Shown: piece after piece, positions 1 to 12,182 of the stretch
How positions within the stretch are numbered: the stretch's first letter is position 1
Layout: every line of letters starts with the position of its first letter
The notes under the pieces: model-generated
Databases searched by the model: none
Told to the model about the DNA's origin: nothing
Seen by the model: only the letters and a program-made list of their open reading frames with translations
Position numbers and translations under genes: made by a program
Source of the DNA: Smittium mucronatum
Taxonomy: Eukaryota; Kickxellomycota; Harpellomycetes; Harpellales; Legeriomycetaceae
Length of the DNA stretch: 18,960 nt
NCBI GenBank assembly: GCA_001953115.1
Contig: LSSL01003031.1
Span: 1-18,960, forward strand
Direction: 5' to 3'

Positions 1-123
1 ACAAGAGAGCTATATATTCAAATATTTTAAATTTGTTGGTTAAAGTTTAGAAATGACTAAAATAAATGTTAAAAACATATAAAACAATGGAAATAATTAA
101 AAAGGAGATTATGATCCTAAGCT
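1..123 (-). other. 3' flank of the FAS gene
   Basis: This AT-rich stretch follows the FAS stop codon. Read on the minus strand I find no AATAAA or ATTAAA; an AATATA variant lies at 18-13. The transcript end therefore cannot be placed, and may be outside the window. Confidence 0.4.
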
Positions 124-3100
124 TCATTGGGAGACAGCAACTGCGCCAGCATAAGCACCAGAATGGCTGATGGATACCTTGACAGAGGAGACTCCGGCAG
201 TTAATGCTGCCTGTTTAGCTGAACCGTGGAAAATTACTGAAGGAGCTCCACTTTCGGATGTTAAGATCTCAATCTCTATTAGAGGGGCAGCTTCTCCTTG
301 ATTCCAAACACGTGGAATATTTGGATTGAACGAGCTTACTGACTTTATAACAGCCTCCTTAGCACACCATTTTCCAGTGAAGCTAGATTGAGGATCGGGT
401 CGAGATTGGCAGTATTCGATCTCCGCTGGAGTGAAATTTCTTTCAATGAAGTTTTCGTTATCAATATTAAATGTAGAAACGAGTTCAAAATCAACACCGA
501 CACCTTTTTGTAAATCTTCTTCGGTTGATCCTCCAAGGAAAGATGCGTTAATTTCTGGAGAGATGGTTTTGACAAGTAAATTAGCTGACTCAGAGTCGAT
601 TTGAGAATATTTTGTATTTTTTGGAGTATCGGTGCTCTTGAAATGATAGGAGTTGTTGGAGGGGTCAAAAACTGCCCTAGAAAGCGGATTTAGGTAAACC
701 TTGGACTCCTGTTCATCGGTATATGGGGCACTGGTTTTGATAGATACATATGGATGTACATCTGTTAAAGAGTTATGGTAATATCTGTAGGCCTTCAAAC
801 TACGCACGTTCAATTTCTTGATATAGTCGTTATATTTGGCCTCTGTTAGAGAAGCCAATAAATATTCTGGGTGAACTACCAGAACTTCACCTCCTACTTG
901 ACCAAAACCGAAGGATTTTAATAGTCCAGCCTTCAGACCATCTGTTTTAATTGATTGTGAAGGATAAAGAACGAAATCGTACTTATCCATTTCAGCGGCA
1001 ATATTATCGGCATTCCTATTTCCTGGAATCACACCAGAGAGAAGTGATTGGATCATTCCATTGAGCATCCAAGAAGAGGCAGGGCCTTTGGGATGACCAG
1101 TAAGGTATTTTTGGAAAATAGCGGGAATTGCATTTCCAGGGGTTCTACCCAAATGACGAAGTTGTTTGTTCAAAACCTCAGATTCGTTTTTATCGTTAGC
1201 CTTGGTCGATGTTCCATGGAAAGAAGCAACTCCGATGTCGTCTACAGTCAATCCATAAACAGCTAAGGCACCTCGGAGAGGTGAAATTCGTGGGTCGTTT
1301 TTAAAGAACTCAATACCCCAAACATCCATAGCTTCACTCTCTTGTCTAGCAGCCTCTCTCTGAATATACTCACTTCTTTCCCTTATGAAAACCTCCTCAG
1401 AGCATGGCAGTGAGTTTGACTTAACTAAGCTTTCCAATTCTGATCTCAAATATGAGTGCTCATTTTCTACCCATGTTCGGATATTTTTACGGCTAATTTC
1501 AAGCTGACGGCGTCGGTATTCAATGCTCAACAATGGGGAAGAAACAGTGCTTGGGATTTCACGTGCAGTAGTTAAAATACCTTGACCTGGAGCTGGAACT
1601 GAACGACCTTCCTTATCGGTAGCAGTATTTGTGAGAGCAATAATACCATAGATTGGAACTCCCATCTCTAGAGCTGTAGATGCTGACATCAAAATAGCAA
1701 TACCTGAACCATGGGATTCCATAAACCCTGCTCTAGTTGAAGTTGCAGGGCGGGACATTTCAGCTGGGGTACGACCTTTTGCGAATTCTTCAACAGAATT
1801 GCTTGTAGCATTCATATTAGCAAACTCGCAAGAACCCTCTTCCTGGAAATCATCAAAGCCACCTGCTATTATAATCTTAGCCTTTCCGCTTTGAATAGTA
1901 TCAACTCCGATCTCAACCGATAGGACTGCAGTAGCACAAGCACCGACTGGGATTTTGACAGGTCCACTACTAGAAATCATCAACATATTAACCCAGGCTG
2001 CCATAGTGTTAATAAAAGTTTCCTGTAGAATATCCTTTTGGACATCTTTGTCGAGGAAACGATCTTTGTACATAAGCTTATTTGAATGCATTCCACCTAC
2101 ACCTGAACCAGTAGTGTTGCCTATTTCAGAAACATGCACATATTTATACATCTCATACGGATCAGTGATTCCAGATCGTAAAAGGGATTCCGCAGTGGCG
2201 ACAAAGACGTACAATGTAACTGGGTCAACCTGGTTAATTATATCTTTAGGAATACCATATCTCTCTGCACTCCAACCGGTAGGAACCTGTCCTGCGACAA
2301 GTCTATTAAATTTAAGAGCCTTAGGGACCATCAAAGTAGCACCTACAAGGAACCTAACAGACCAAGTTTCACCGTCCTCATTCTTCCATATATCAACTTT
2401 ATCATCATTTTTAAGTTTAAAGTTGGCTGCCTCTTCAGCAGTTGTGATAAATGGCTCCAAATCGGATTCCAAAACCACTTCGCGCATCATGCCCTTTTTG
2501 TTTGGGTCATACCCCTCAAACAATTCAGGTTCGATTAAACGAATACCAGTGTGTTCCAAGATTTGTTTTTCAAATTTAGACTTAACATCGCGATCATCTA
2601 TGGGCTCTTGTGATTCAGAAATAACCCAACCAGTATACATAGCCCCAGATTTTAATTTACCAGAGAAATGTTTAATATAACCCATGATCCAAGCAAGCTC
2701 GATACACCCTTCCAAAGAGAATTCACCATAAGCCTCCATTTCCCATCTGGTCTGGGAATTACCCCAAGGACCTACCTCACCGAAACCTGTAACCACAACA
2801 ACTTTATCCAGGTTGAGCATTCCACGCAAGTTAGAAAGTTCTTTCAAAGATTGATAGCTCCTGTATTTGGGGAACTCAATCTTCATGTTGGCCCTAGGCT
2901 TAACTTTAGAAGATTTATATAAAACATCACTATCCTTTCCATTGACAACCTTCTCATCCAAGGATGTATCCAATACGATCGCTCTCTGAATTTCACTAGT
3001 TTCCCTGACTTGTTCTCTAAGTTTTGCAGTAAATTCTTGGAGCTCAGTAATATATTGAAGACCACCATTCAAATCAGCCCAAACAGGGTTGTTTTGAGCC

Positions 3101-6100
3101 ATACGGGAAATTGTAGGGTGAAGCAAACCCAAAATGTTAAATGCCATCTCCTGAGCTGAAAATGTTCTAACGCCTAACTTTTCGATTCCTTCAGCCACAA
3201 TATTATTGGCGTTCATGAGACCAGTTCCTCTTGTCCAACCAATAATAACTCCTGTAATGGTCAGATACGATCCCCAAGACTCTGAGTGCCAACGGTTGAA
3301 CAATGTTTCCAAACCTAACTTGCTTTCGCTATAAAGACCATCACCACCAAATGTACCGTGGTTGGGGGATAAAGGCAAAATAACCTGAGCAGGTCTGGTT
3401 TCGATGCCTCGTTTCAATTTTTGGTTCTTAACCTCACCGATAAGACGAAGGATGTTGGTCATCATAGCTCTATGAGCTAGCTCTGAGCGAGATCCGATAT
3501 CGGATATTTCTATTCCCTGTTCTGGAATTGCTGCAAATGGGATAATAGCATCAAGATCCATACCCAATCCTGAACGAAGATCCGTTTCGTATATGTAATT
3601 TATCAAAGATTTAACATCTTTTTGAGATGCCTGATTGAAGGGCAAAACAACCAACGAAGACCCCTTAGATCCATACTTTTGATACATAAGTTGGTAGTAT
3701 TCCATTGTCTTTTTGCTAAATCTGGAGGTGGTAATAACAACTTGAGCTCCTCCGGATAGAAGTCCCTCAACTATATTAGCACCAATGGATCCTTTACCGC
3801 ATCCTGTGACTAAAACGCATTTGTCCTTAAATGACAAACCATCCTGGGCAGATTTGGATAGGACTTCCAAGTACTTGGATGTAAATTTATGACTATACTC
3901 CCATTCACCGTTAGAATTTTTCTTTTTGAGATGCAAAAATGGTATAGTTTCAACCTTTTTTTTGGGTACCAAACGGCCAGAATCGTCCTTCAAGTTGTTG
4001 TTAGATCTGCGGCGAGATAATTTAGTGCTAGATGAGTTATTTGAGCTTTCAAACAATTTGCTAGACATTCTAAGAGATCTTAATATATCAGAATACATGC
4101 TTTGAATCTGCATTTTGGAGGATTTCTTGACTTTAACTTGAGACTTAATAATTCTATAAATCTTAGCTAGATCTCGTTCCACAGACTGTTTAGAATTAAA
4201 CTGAGTCAATGGGCTCCCATTAGACATAGATGTAACGTAATCCTTAAGCTTTCTTTCCCCCTTTCTTGGAATCTCTGAGTATTCAATATCCCCGCGCTTA
4301 GAAATGGTGGTTTGTGGGCCAGTGGGATAGTTGATGTCCTTGTAAACAGGATCGAAATCTATGGCTTGAGAACAATTATCTATCAGCAATTTTCCAAGAT
4401 CAACAGCTAATTTATAGGTTGGGCCCTTAGATACATCGGTTCTGTTAATGTAATCTTCCATAAATCTCACAAGGTCTGGTCTTGATCTGTTCATCAAATG
4501 GATACATTTTGCGGTTACCTCCCTATCAACCTCAGTGAGACGACCAAAAAGGATGTCATAATAAAGTACAAGAGCATCTTGTCTGGCCCAATTCCAATAA
4601 GAGTCAAATTTGCGAACTTTGAGAGCATCAAATTGAGGCCTTATACCATCTGAATAATCGAATCCATGTTCCTCAATCCAGAAATCTATTTCAGAATTCA
4701 GCTTATTGATGGATTCTTGTGAGGCCTCATACAATCTGTCACCAGATCGCATATCGATTCCAAGATAACGAGCTAGCACTTGCAAATGAAGCTGTGCCAT
4801 CTCTTTCTGTTTTTTCTGTGCCAATTCAAATTCTTTACTATTAATGGTTACAGTTGCTGCCGATGAAGAAGATCCTGACGAAGCCTTCTTATATGAAACT
4901 CCAGATATCTGTGCATATACACTAGATACAGATTTAATCCAATTAAGAGCATCAGATTCACTTCCCAATCTAGACTCAGGCTCCATAGTCATAGCAACTA
5001 ACATAAATCCATCGCTTCTTTGAGGACCCAAGCCATATTCAGTATTCAAAATATTCTTGATAGAAGTAATATTAAAACCGCCCGGCATCTTGCTGCTTAC
5101 AACCTTAGCAACTTGTGATGAGGTGAATTTTCCAAGCCCTCCAGAACTATTCAAAGACATGGACAAATCATAAAGTGACTGCTCCTCAGATTTCTCAGGT
5201 ACTTGTGAAGGAAATTCTTTTTGCAAATCACCCAATATTTCGTTTTGCATGGTCGATTTACCTCCAACCAGGTCTTTGATTGACTTGCTAGTTGGAATTT
5301 CTACTAATGGCTTTTTAAGTTTGTGGGCAACAATAGCAAGCAATATCTCTAATCCTGACACAGGAGCGTCCTCTATTGCTTGGGCAGCGCCAGAATTAGA
5401 GGAAGGCGATTCATTAACATTTTGAACGGACTCCTGTACAACTGTATCAACCTTTGTATTAACAGGAACTTCTGTAGATGCATTCTGACTAGCAATTTCC
5501 TCTTCCTCGGGCTCATATGAGTAGTAAAGCTCTTGGGTATCTTTAGTGTAACACAAACTAGTTCTTCTGCGTGTCATAGCATCATCGTAAGCTTCATATT
5601 TAAATTTCAATGTACGTTGAGCCATACCACACAGTGTTGGGCTAGGTCCAATTTCAATAAATCTTTCAATTGAGTAATTTTTGAACAAAAGATCTTGAGT
5701 TTCAATCCATCTTACTGGGCTGGCGAATTGATATGACAAAAGTTCAATCAAAAGAATGTATCCCAATCTCTGCTGTTCTGCGGGCTGTCTTACAGTTTTT
5801 TCATCCCAGTCACGAAGAGCACGTGAAATTCGTTGAGACCCGGTTAATTCAAGCATGTACTCGAAATAATCTTTAGATACCTTATAAGGCCTGGCTGTCA
5901 CATTAGGAATGTAGCTGTCAGTAAGGCGAGATACGTCTACATCAGCAACACGAAGTTTTTTCAGTAAAAAGCTTCTAAATGGTCCAACCCCTGGAAGTAA
6001 GAAAGAAGAATGGAATGGAACGTCAATACCAGAAAGAGGGATAGTAGCATGACTTCTTTCCATAACAACTCTACCCTTAGTTTCAATATTATGCTCAACC

Positions 6101-9100
6101 TTTTTCAAAACAGACGAAATAATATCAGTGAGCTGTTCTAAAACTTTTTCAAGGGATATAGTTTTGATCATTTCTGTCAAGTCCAACTTCTGCGAAGCCA
6201 AATGGTCGGTAACGTGAGCCAATGTAGAAAGCAATTTGAGTTCACCCGCAACAACGTATTGCCAGTTCTCTACATTGTAATTAACAATCTCAATGAGTCC
6301 TTTTGTATGGTGTCTAATAGCATCAACAACATATGACAAAGCTTGCTCCCCAAATCCACGGCCAACACGAATGGGATTAACAGCAACCATACCATAATCA
6401 CTATTTCCATTCTCATCTCTTTTAACTGCAACCTGCATAGTCATTCCACGATAAAATCCGATTTCAACTACGGATTCAATAGGAACAACTCTTCCAATTG
6501 CACTTAAAGCACCATATTCTCCCAAAGAGTGACCTGCAAATGGTGAATCCGATTTGATCAAATTGTTGGACAACATATCCTCATAAGAAGATAGCTCAAA
6601 CAATAATAAAGATGGTTGTGTGAATTGGGTAGCAGATAGTAAACCGTTTGGTGATTTGAAAGTGTAGAATGGGGAATCCTCAGTAATTTCAGGGAACAGA
6701 GGCAAAGACAAAACTGTGCCATCACTACCGATGGTCTCATATGTCATTGACATGTAGTTTTTTCTCATTTCTTCACCCTTAGGGCCTCCGAAATAAATTG
6801 TTTTGGTTTTGGGGTTGTTTCTAACTATATCCAAAATCGAAAAACCAAAGACCTTAAGCAAATGAGCGTCAGCAGTGTCCCAAACTTTTCTAGCAACCTC
6901 TGAACGTTTATATAGATCCATACCCATTCCGGTTTCTTGAGACCCTTGACCAGTAAATGCGTACGCAGTGATTGGCTGGTCTACTTCAGCAGTTCCCTCC
7001 AAAACCTTCATTCCATTCTGGTTGTAGGTTTCAACCTTTATCAATTTGCGACCGTTGATCATTCCTACGTGTCTCAATTTTGTTTCCAAAGCATCGTTAG
7101 GCAAAACCATTCCAAGGAAAGTAACATCATAAGCAGTAACCCTCTCTGGACAATTATCAGCAGCGAAAATTTCTACAAATTTTCTAGTAGATGCTGAAGT
7201 CCACATACCGTGAGTGATTGTGCCAGGAAGTCCACTGTAGTCTGCAAAGTATGGATTAGTATGTATGGGGTTGTGATCACCAGAAACATATGAATATGGC
7301 ATATTTGAATTTGGCACTCTGACCTTGGAGGAGTGAATATCATCATTGGACATGACCGAATATCCTCCATTTTCGAAGAAAGTGGATTGTTCGATTGGCT
7401 TACCTACTCTATTTAGGTAAGCCATAACAGGATTACCACTCGAAGTACCGCTTTCGTAGTCAACAGTAGCTATTTTTACGAATTCTTTTGTAGATAATTG
7501 CATACTGACAGAACCGCTAGTTCTTATTCTTGAAAATTGGTTTTTGTTAACAAATTCAACTCTTGTTTCAAGCCTGAAAACTAATGTAGAACCAGGTTCG
7601 ATTGATTTAGTAGGTGTGTCTTCATAAATAAACCATTCCTTGCTCAATAATACAGCAATATCTTTATTAGATGCCAAAACTAGTTGAATTGGTGTTTCTC
7701 TAGAGAATTGGAAGGTGTTTTCATAGTCAGTAAATTTTCCGCGATACAAGAAAGAGGATTTAATTTCCATTACTTGTTTTCCTTGGCAAGACAAAAATCC
7801 ACTCAAAACCAAAGTCTTTCCAGAATCGTTGTTAACTATTTGATCAATTTGCACTCGTGAGTCTACGACATCTCCAGATTGGAGTGGTCTAGCACCCTCA
7901 ACCATCTTAAACCCATTAGATAGATGAACTAAGTTAAGGAGATCGCCATTAATAAATTTAGGAAGCATAGCTTCGCATATAGGGATCCAACCGAGTTTGA
8001 TCGCATAATCCATGGGTGCAAATACTTTGCCATTGATAGGCACAACGTATCTTTCAGAATGATTCCCTACAGTGTTACAGAAATCAATAACATCTTCATA
8101 TTCAATTTTGGCTCCGGAGCTTTCATAAATGAAACCAGTATCATTGACTTGAAGGGGTGCGGGACTGGAGTTCTTTCCGAACCAGATTTGATTGTAAAAT
8201 GATTTAATTCTGTCATTTCTTCCAACCATGTCTTCATGAATAAGGGCAAAAGGCTGCTCTGGAAGATATTTGAACCCTAATTTCAAAGTGACAACTTCAT
8301 TCCTGACTTGATTGTTTATGAAAAATGTGATATGATGAGCGTCATCTGCAACTACTTCAACAGCGACAAAACCATCCTTATTTTGAACAATAAGGCTGAC
8401 GGGAGAACCATCTTGGGATTGTGATATGGTAACAGTTTGACCGACACGAGGTTTAAGAACTCTTCTTGCCATATTAGTTGCAAACATTTTACCTTGAACA
8501 ACAACATCCGTCATAATAAGAGCTCGCAACCATGAGGGTTTCTCACCGGAAAGAGTTTCCAACCAAGTATCAGCATCGGGCAGATCCTTAGTTTTAGAAG
8601 GCAAATTGTAAATTCTTGAATTTGTCAAAAGTTTCATACCAACAACAGAGCCCTTCCTTTCCAAGGCTTGTCTGGGCTGGGCTCCAAGATAATCGACAAT
8701 GGGGATTTGAGACTCGTCGCCATTATAATATCGCTTAATTAGAGCATCTATTTGACCTTTATAAATGTTTCCTAGAATATCTGAAATTGGTTCATTAGCA
8801 ATGGTTGAATACCTAGCAGCAACCGGACCTTGCAAAATACAAATTCTTTCGACATCGCCATCTACAACTGCGGTCAAATCCTCACTTTGCCACAAACTGT
8901 CTTTCTTAAACCAAATATCAATATTTTTATCAATAAGCGGGATAAATGGAACGGGTTTCCTTATGGGTATCATACAAAGACTGATGAAATACTGAATATC
9001 TTCAGATGTAAGTAGTTGAGTTTTAGATTCGGGATAAGAACTAAGAATCTCCTCTACTTTTTCAAAAGGATTTTCTAACTGTTTATAAGATTGAAGTAAA

Positions 9101-12100
9101 GATTCGTGCGAGGTTTTACTGAATCTTTCCTCAACACGCTTCAAAAAGTCGCCAAGAGTATCCCTCAATGTAAAGTCGATCCAACGGCTTTCATTTTTTA
9201 CATACATAAGCTCAATCAACCTATTAACTACCTCTGAGTAAGTCATTTCCTCTAAATCAGCAATGCTTCCGTCGCTTTTTTTGCCGAAATAAGGCTTTTG
9301 ATAATCCTTGTTAATACGATCGATAATATATGCCTTCTTTTTAGAAATTATACCCATTCTCTTCTCTCTAGGAATGTTGAAAATGGTATTATCGAATTCT
9401 TTCCATAACATGACACCACGGGTAGCTATCTTATGTATTGGTTGGCCCAATTCAGAATGAACGGTTGTGATCCCACCAGCAACACCAGTATAAGTTTGTT
9501 CCCAATCTTTGTCCTCCACTCCAGGTGTGTCGACAATCTTTTGTTTAACAGCATCATTAGCCTGACCCTCCTTAGCGACTAATACTCGAGATCCAAAAAG
9601 TACACCATCGAAAGGCATCTTAGCAACATTAAACTTTTCACTCCAATCACCAGTGATGTATGGCAAGGTATCGTCTGTTCCACCAAATCCTCCACCGACA
9701 ACCAAGACGATGTTTTTCTGGGCACGAATAGAGGAATAAGTTTCCAAAATTGGTTGATGCATATCTTCGAAGCTATGATGGCCACCAGCACGCCCTCCAG
9801 TCCATTGAAGGATAATGGACATATCAGGATTTCGCTTAGCAATATTTATAACTTGTCTAACTGATGAAACGGATCCAGGTTTAAAGGATACGTGCCTGAA
9901 TCCATTAGCGAGTAGGGCCGAAATAATCTCATCACCTAACTCATTAGATGGCACTCCAGCAGCAACACACAAACCTTCCATTGGGAAGCCCTCCTTTCTC
10001 ATAGTTTGAATTAAAGGAAACTGGAAACCCCATTGGTAGACATTGAGGAATATACAATTCAATGTAATCCCTAGCCCAGGCTTAACTAGATTCATTATTT
10101 TGTCGACTTTTGATCTAAACATATGTTCATTGAAATGGCCACCACCAGACAATTCAACGTGATATCCTGCATTCATTACAGATGAAACGAATTTCTCACC
10201 GATAGTTGTTGGGGTCATACCGGCTACCATCATAGGGGGTTTTCCTAACAATCTACTCATTGGCGTATCAATGTGGATTGCGTTTTCATCTGCAGTTCGG
10301 ACGAGCTTGGGAGCAAAATCTCTAGCCCAATTCATCGAGTAAACAACTGCGGAATCCCGGCTATCAAACAAAGCGGATTTCAAAGATACTTCTGAAGAAT
10401 TTCCTTCAAGGACACCAGCAAGAATTATTCTAACCCCAGTACCTTCCTTATTACGATGTGTCAAGAAACCAACTCCTGAAAATCCTCCAGGGCCAAAATC
10501 AATCATATGCGTAATATCTTTTGTCGATGTAGCAGCAGGCCAATCAACAGGTATTGAGCAAATCAAATCAGCCAAATCTCGAGAAAGGTCTTTACTGTGT
10601 CTTAGATCACTTCCATCCTTAGTGGAAATGACTGGGATTCTGATATCGGAAGATTCAAATGAGATATTCAGACGATTAAGATCACCGATCACAGAATCCG
10701 GAACGCTAGATAAATATTTACTGTGGAAAGGAAGTGTGATTGGCAAAAATCTTGAGGAAAATTTAAGCTTTCTTTCGGAAAATGGAACCCTGCTTTGATC
10801 CAAACCTTCAGGTTCTTTTATTTTTCTGAGCATTAGATTCAAACCATAGAGTGACTGAGAAGGACCTGAAATAACACTTGCTTTAGGGCCATTAGTTAAA
10901 CTTATGAATATTCTACGATCTTCAGGCAGATGCTGATTAATAGCTTCGACGTGGGTTTCGATTGATTTTTTGTCCAAATTGGAAACAACAAGCATTGGAC
11001 CAGGATTACCCTCATTGTTTTCAAAAGAGTCCTGAACGACAGATGGGTTTAAGGTGGTTTGAGGGAAAGACAATTGACCTCTAGCACCGATTGATAATAA
11101 CATAGCCAAGGCAGCTTTGGAATTGGAGAAAAATGATTCCTCAGAAGATGAAGAGGCAATGGAGGCAGCAACTATTAACCCCTGACTATGACCGGACATT
11201 CCTAGTATAGTATAAAAAAATTACAAAACTAAGCATGACTTTAAAGAATAAGCATTTCAAGCTACAAAGAAAAAGATCAATATCCAAATCAAAAAAAAAA
11301 AAGAATAAATAAATAAATATAAAGCTGCAGCATATATTAAGATAACATACCCTTAAAGAAACCGAGAACCTCACTTGGGGGCATGTTTAAAATTTTACAT
11401 ACTACGTAAAAGTTAGCGAGTTGAGTTAAACCTATCAAAGGCATACTGACTGGAGCAGAAATCATGTAACCATCGTCTGGCTGAACTTCTGGATGAGTCA
11501 ACCAAAGTGCGACATCCAAGCCCTTTGATAGTACAGATCTCCATTCCTTTTCTTCTCCTAGTTTTTTTAAATAAGTAGACATTGTTTCAAAAAATCCTTT
11601 AACTAAGGGTTCATAAATGTCATATAAATCTCTAGTTTCGTCAAAGTATTTTTCCACATTTCCTTGCCCACCAAATAGACCGAAAAGTTTGGCCTTTCCG
11701 GTGTTTACATCGTGCAAAAGAGCGGAGTTCGGAGCAGCTAAAGAAACGCCAGAGATTCCTTGGATAATAACCTTAGCAGAATAGTAGGCATTAATAATTG
11801 ATTTTCTTTGCGACATATCAAGATCGCTGGTTATGACATGAATGTCATTTCCATCAAGATATTCAGAAGAAAAGTGATTAAACACCAAAACCAACATCTC
11901 GGTGAGATCCACTTTTGAAGAACCTCCAACTATTTCCTCCGAAATGAATTTTAATAATCTGGAAGCTAGCTCTACTTCCTCCATAGTGTAGTCGGCCTCT
12001 ACGGAAGCGTATTTTGTTGAAAGAAACATCTCACGCATCTGTTCAGCGATAGACCAACTATCAGAAGGAACCAAAACAGAAAGCTCGGAATTGGATATTT

Positions 12101-12182
12101 TAGTGACTAGAGGTCTAAGATTAGCACCATTTCTGGCGTAACCAGCGACATTATGACCTTGACTGTTAAAATTATTGATCAT
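124..12182 (-). CDS. Single-chain fungal type I fatty acid synthase (fused beta and alpha chains), two exons
   Basis: This gene makes the cytosolic fungal fatty acid synthase, which builds palmitoyl/stearoyl-CoA from acetyl-CoA, malonyl-CoA and NADPH. The coding sequence is 12182-11351 joined to 11201-124 (832 + 11078 nt), giving 3,969 residues and a TGA stop. This is close to the summed length of yeast Fas1 and Fas2. Order of domains: AT (nucleophile S283, H437), ER (HH at 752-753), DH (D1586, H1591), MPT (S1836, R1862, H2008), beta/alpha joint near 2079-2086, ACP (S2260), KR (S2889, Y2901, K2905), KS (C3366, H3606, K3642, H3647) and PPT (D3848, E3893). All expected catalytic residues are present and there is no frameshift or internal stop, so the enzyme should be active. 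The start at 12182 is the first ATG after an in-frame TAA at 12231-12233, has AAA just before it, and opens a sequence that aligns with the Fas1 N-terminus (RPLV...LVPSDS). Fungal single-chain FAS is known, so the family call is firm; the species is not determined. Confidence 0.97.
127..522 (-). other. Phosphopantetheinyl transferase (PPT) domain of FAS, residues about 3838-3969
   Basis: This C-terminal domain attaches the phosphopantetheine arm to the ACP serine of the same enzyme. Motifs are GVGVDFEL with metal ligand D3848, FIERNFTPAEIEYC, and WCAKEAVIK with E3893; the D-to-E distance of 45 matches yeast. The chain ends in VAVSQ and a TGA stop, close to the yeast C-terminus, so it is complete. 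Confidence 0.92.
865..2817 (-). other. Ketoacyl synthase (KS) domain of FAS, residues about 3073-3723
   Basis: This is the condensing enzyme. The acyl-binding cysteine is C3366 in VGACATAV (codon TGT at 1938-1936). H3606 lies in FHGTSTKANDKNE, and K3642 and H3647 in QKYLTGHPKG. The His-to-Lys and Lys-to-His spacings (36 and 5) equal those of yeast Fas2. VVTGFGEVGPWG marks its N-terminal edge. Confidence 0.93.
3040..3882 (-). other. Ketoreductase (KR) domain of FAS, residues about 2718-2998
   Basis: This is an NADPH-dependent short-chain reductase. The nucleotide-binding motif is VTGCGKGSIG (residues 2742-2751). The catalytic triad is S2889 (in LSPNHG), Y2901 and K2905 (in YSESK), with the same Ser-Tyr and Tyr-Lys spacing as in yeast Fas2. 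It reduces the 3-ketoacyl intermediate. Confidence 0.92.
4900..5367 (-). other. Acyl carrier protein (ACP) domain of FAS, residues about 2223-2378
   Basis: A single ACP copy carries the modified serine in KDLVGGKSTMQNEILGD: S2260, codon TCG at 5256-5254. The four-helix extension typical of fungal ACP follows (SSKMPGGFNITS). The N-terminal tether (residues about 2175-2222) is acidic and polar rather than the Ala/Pro-rich linker of yeast. The ACP swings within the reaction chamber to deliver intermediates to each active site. Confidence 0.92.
5560..6969 (-). other. Malonyl/palmitoyl transferase (MPT) domain of FAS, residues about 1689-2158
   Basis: This domain loads malonyl units and releases the finished chain to CoA. 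Landmarks are FTGQGSQETGMGMDLY at 1693-1708, GHSLGEY with nucleophile S1836, YRGMTMQ with R1862 (arginine that binds the malonyl carboxylate) and VPFHS with H2008. The last strand-helix segment (SPVRWIETQD and IGPSPTL) comes from what is the start of the separate alpha chain in yeast, so the fold is completed across the beta/alpha joint. Confidence 0.92.
5776..5799 (-). other. Head-to-tail beta/alpha fusion joint, residues about 2079-2086
   Basis: Upstream, ALRDWDE aligns with the last residues of yeast Fas1 (an EI-DNWE ending). Downstream, YILLIELLSYQFASPVRW aligns with the first residues of yeast Fas2. Only about eight residues with no family match separate them, and there is no methionine, stop or splice signal there. 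This is the point where the two yeast genes are one here. Confidence 0.9.
6970..8082 (-). other. Dehydratase (DH, hot-dog fold) region of FAS, residues about 1318-1688
   Basis: The C-terminal hot-dog repeat holds the MaoC-like catalytic motif SGDHNPIH, with D1586 and H1591, followed by LPGTITHGMWTSAS. The first part of the span corresponds to the non-catalytic hot-dog repeat of the fungal beta chain (APMDYAIKLGW and following). The domain dehydrates the 3-hydroxyacyl intermediate. Confidence 0.9.
9370..10269 (-). other. Enoyl reductase (ER) domain of FAS, residues about 589-888
   Basis: This is the FMN-dependent TIM-barrel reductase of the beta chain. Landmarks are GKPPMMVAGMTPT (residues 597-609), QWTGGRAGGHHSFED with the active-site histidine pair at 752-753, and the phosphate-binding run VVGGGFGGTDDT at 778-789. 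It uses NADPH to saturate the enoyl intermediate. Edges are approximate; a long helical connector follows it before the dehydratase. Confidence 0.92.
10300..11690 (-). other. Acetyl transferase (AT) domain of FAS, residues about 165-578
   Basis: This domain loads the acetyl primer from CoA. The first exon supplies GGQGN at residues 171-175. The second exon supplies GHSQG, with nucleophile S283, and the catalytic histidine in PFHS (H437). The stretch GLDQSRVPFSERKLKFSSR is almost identical to the yeast segment. The span includes the intron. Edges are approximate. Confidence 0.92.
11202..11350 (-). other. Spliceosomal intron in the FAS gene (149 bp, phase 1)
   Basis: The donor is G|GTATGT, with the intron starting at 11350, and the acceptor is ATACTAG|GA, with the intron ending at 11202. 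Splicing joins the single G at 11351 to GA at 11201-11200, making the glycine codon of K-G-M-S-G-H-S-Q-G, which is the acetyl transferase nucleophile motif. Both flanks then align without gaps to the yeast Fas1 motif KGATGHSQG. The intron is T-rich on the coding strand, as expected for a polypyrimidine tract, and contains an in-frame TAA at 11337-11339. I see no exact TACTAAC branch site; CTTAT-like candidates lie about 40-50 nt from the acceptor. Confidence 0.93.

Noticed and set aside
1955..2680. 241-codon open frame on the plus strand
   Set aside because: It lies wholly antisense to the conserved ketosynthase part of FAS; its sequence matches no family and is explained as a shadow frame.
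11186..11374. 62-codon minus-strand frame over the intron
   Set aside because: It reads through the T-rich intron in a different frame; the FAS splice model explains both sides exactly.
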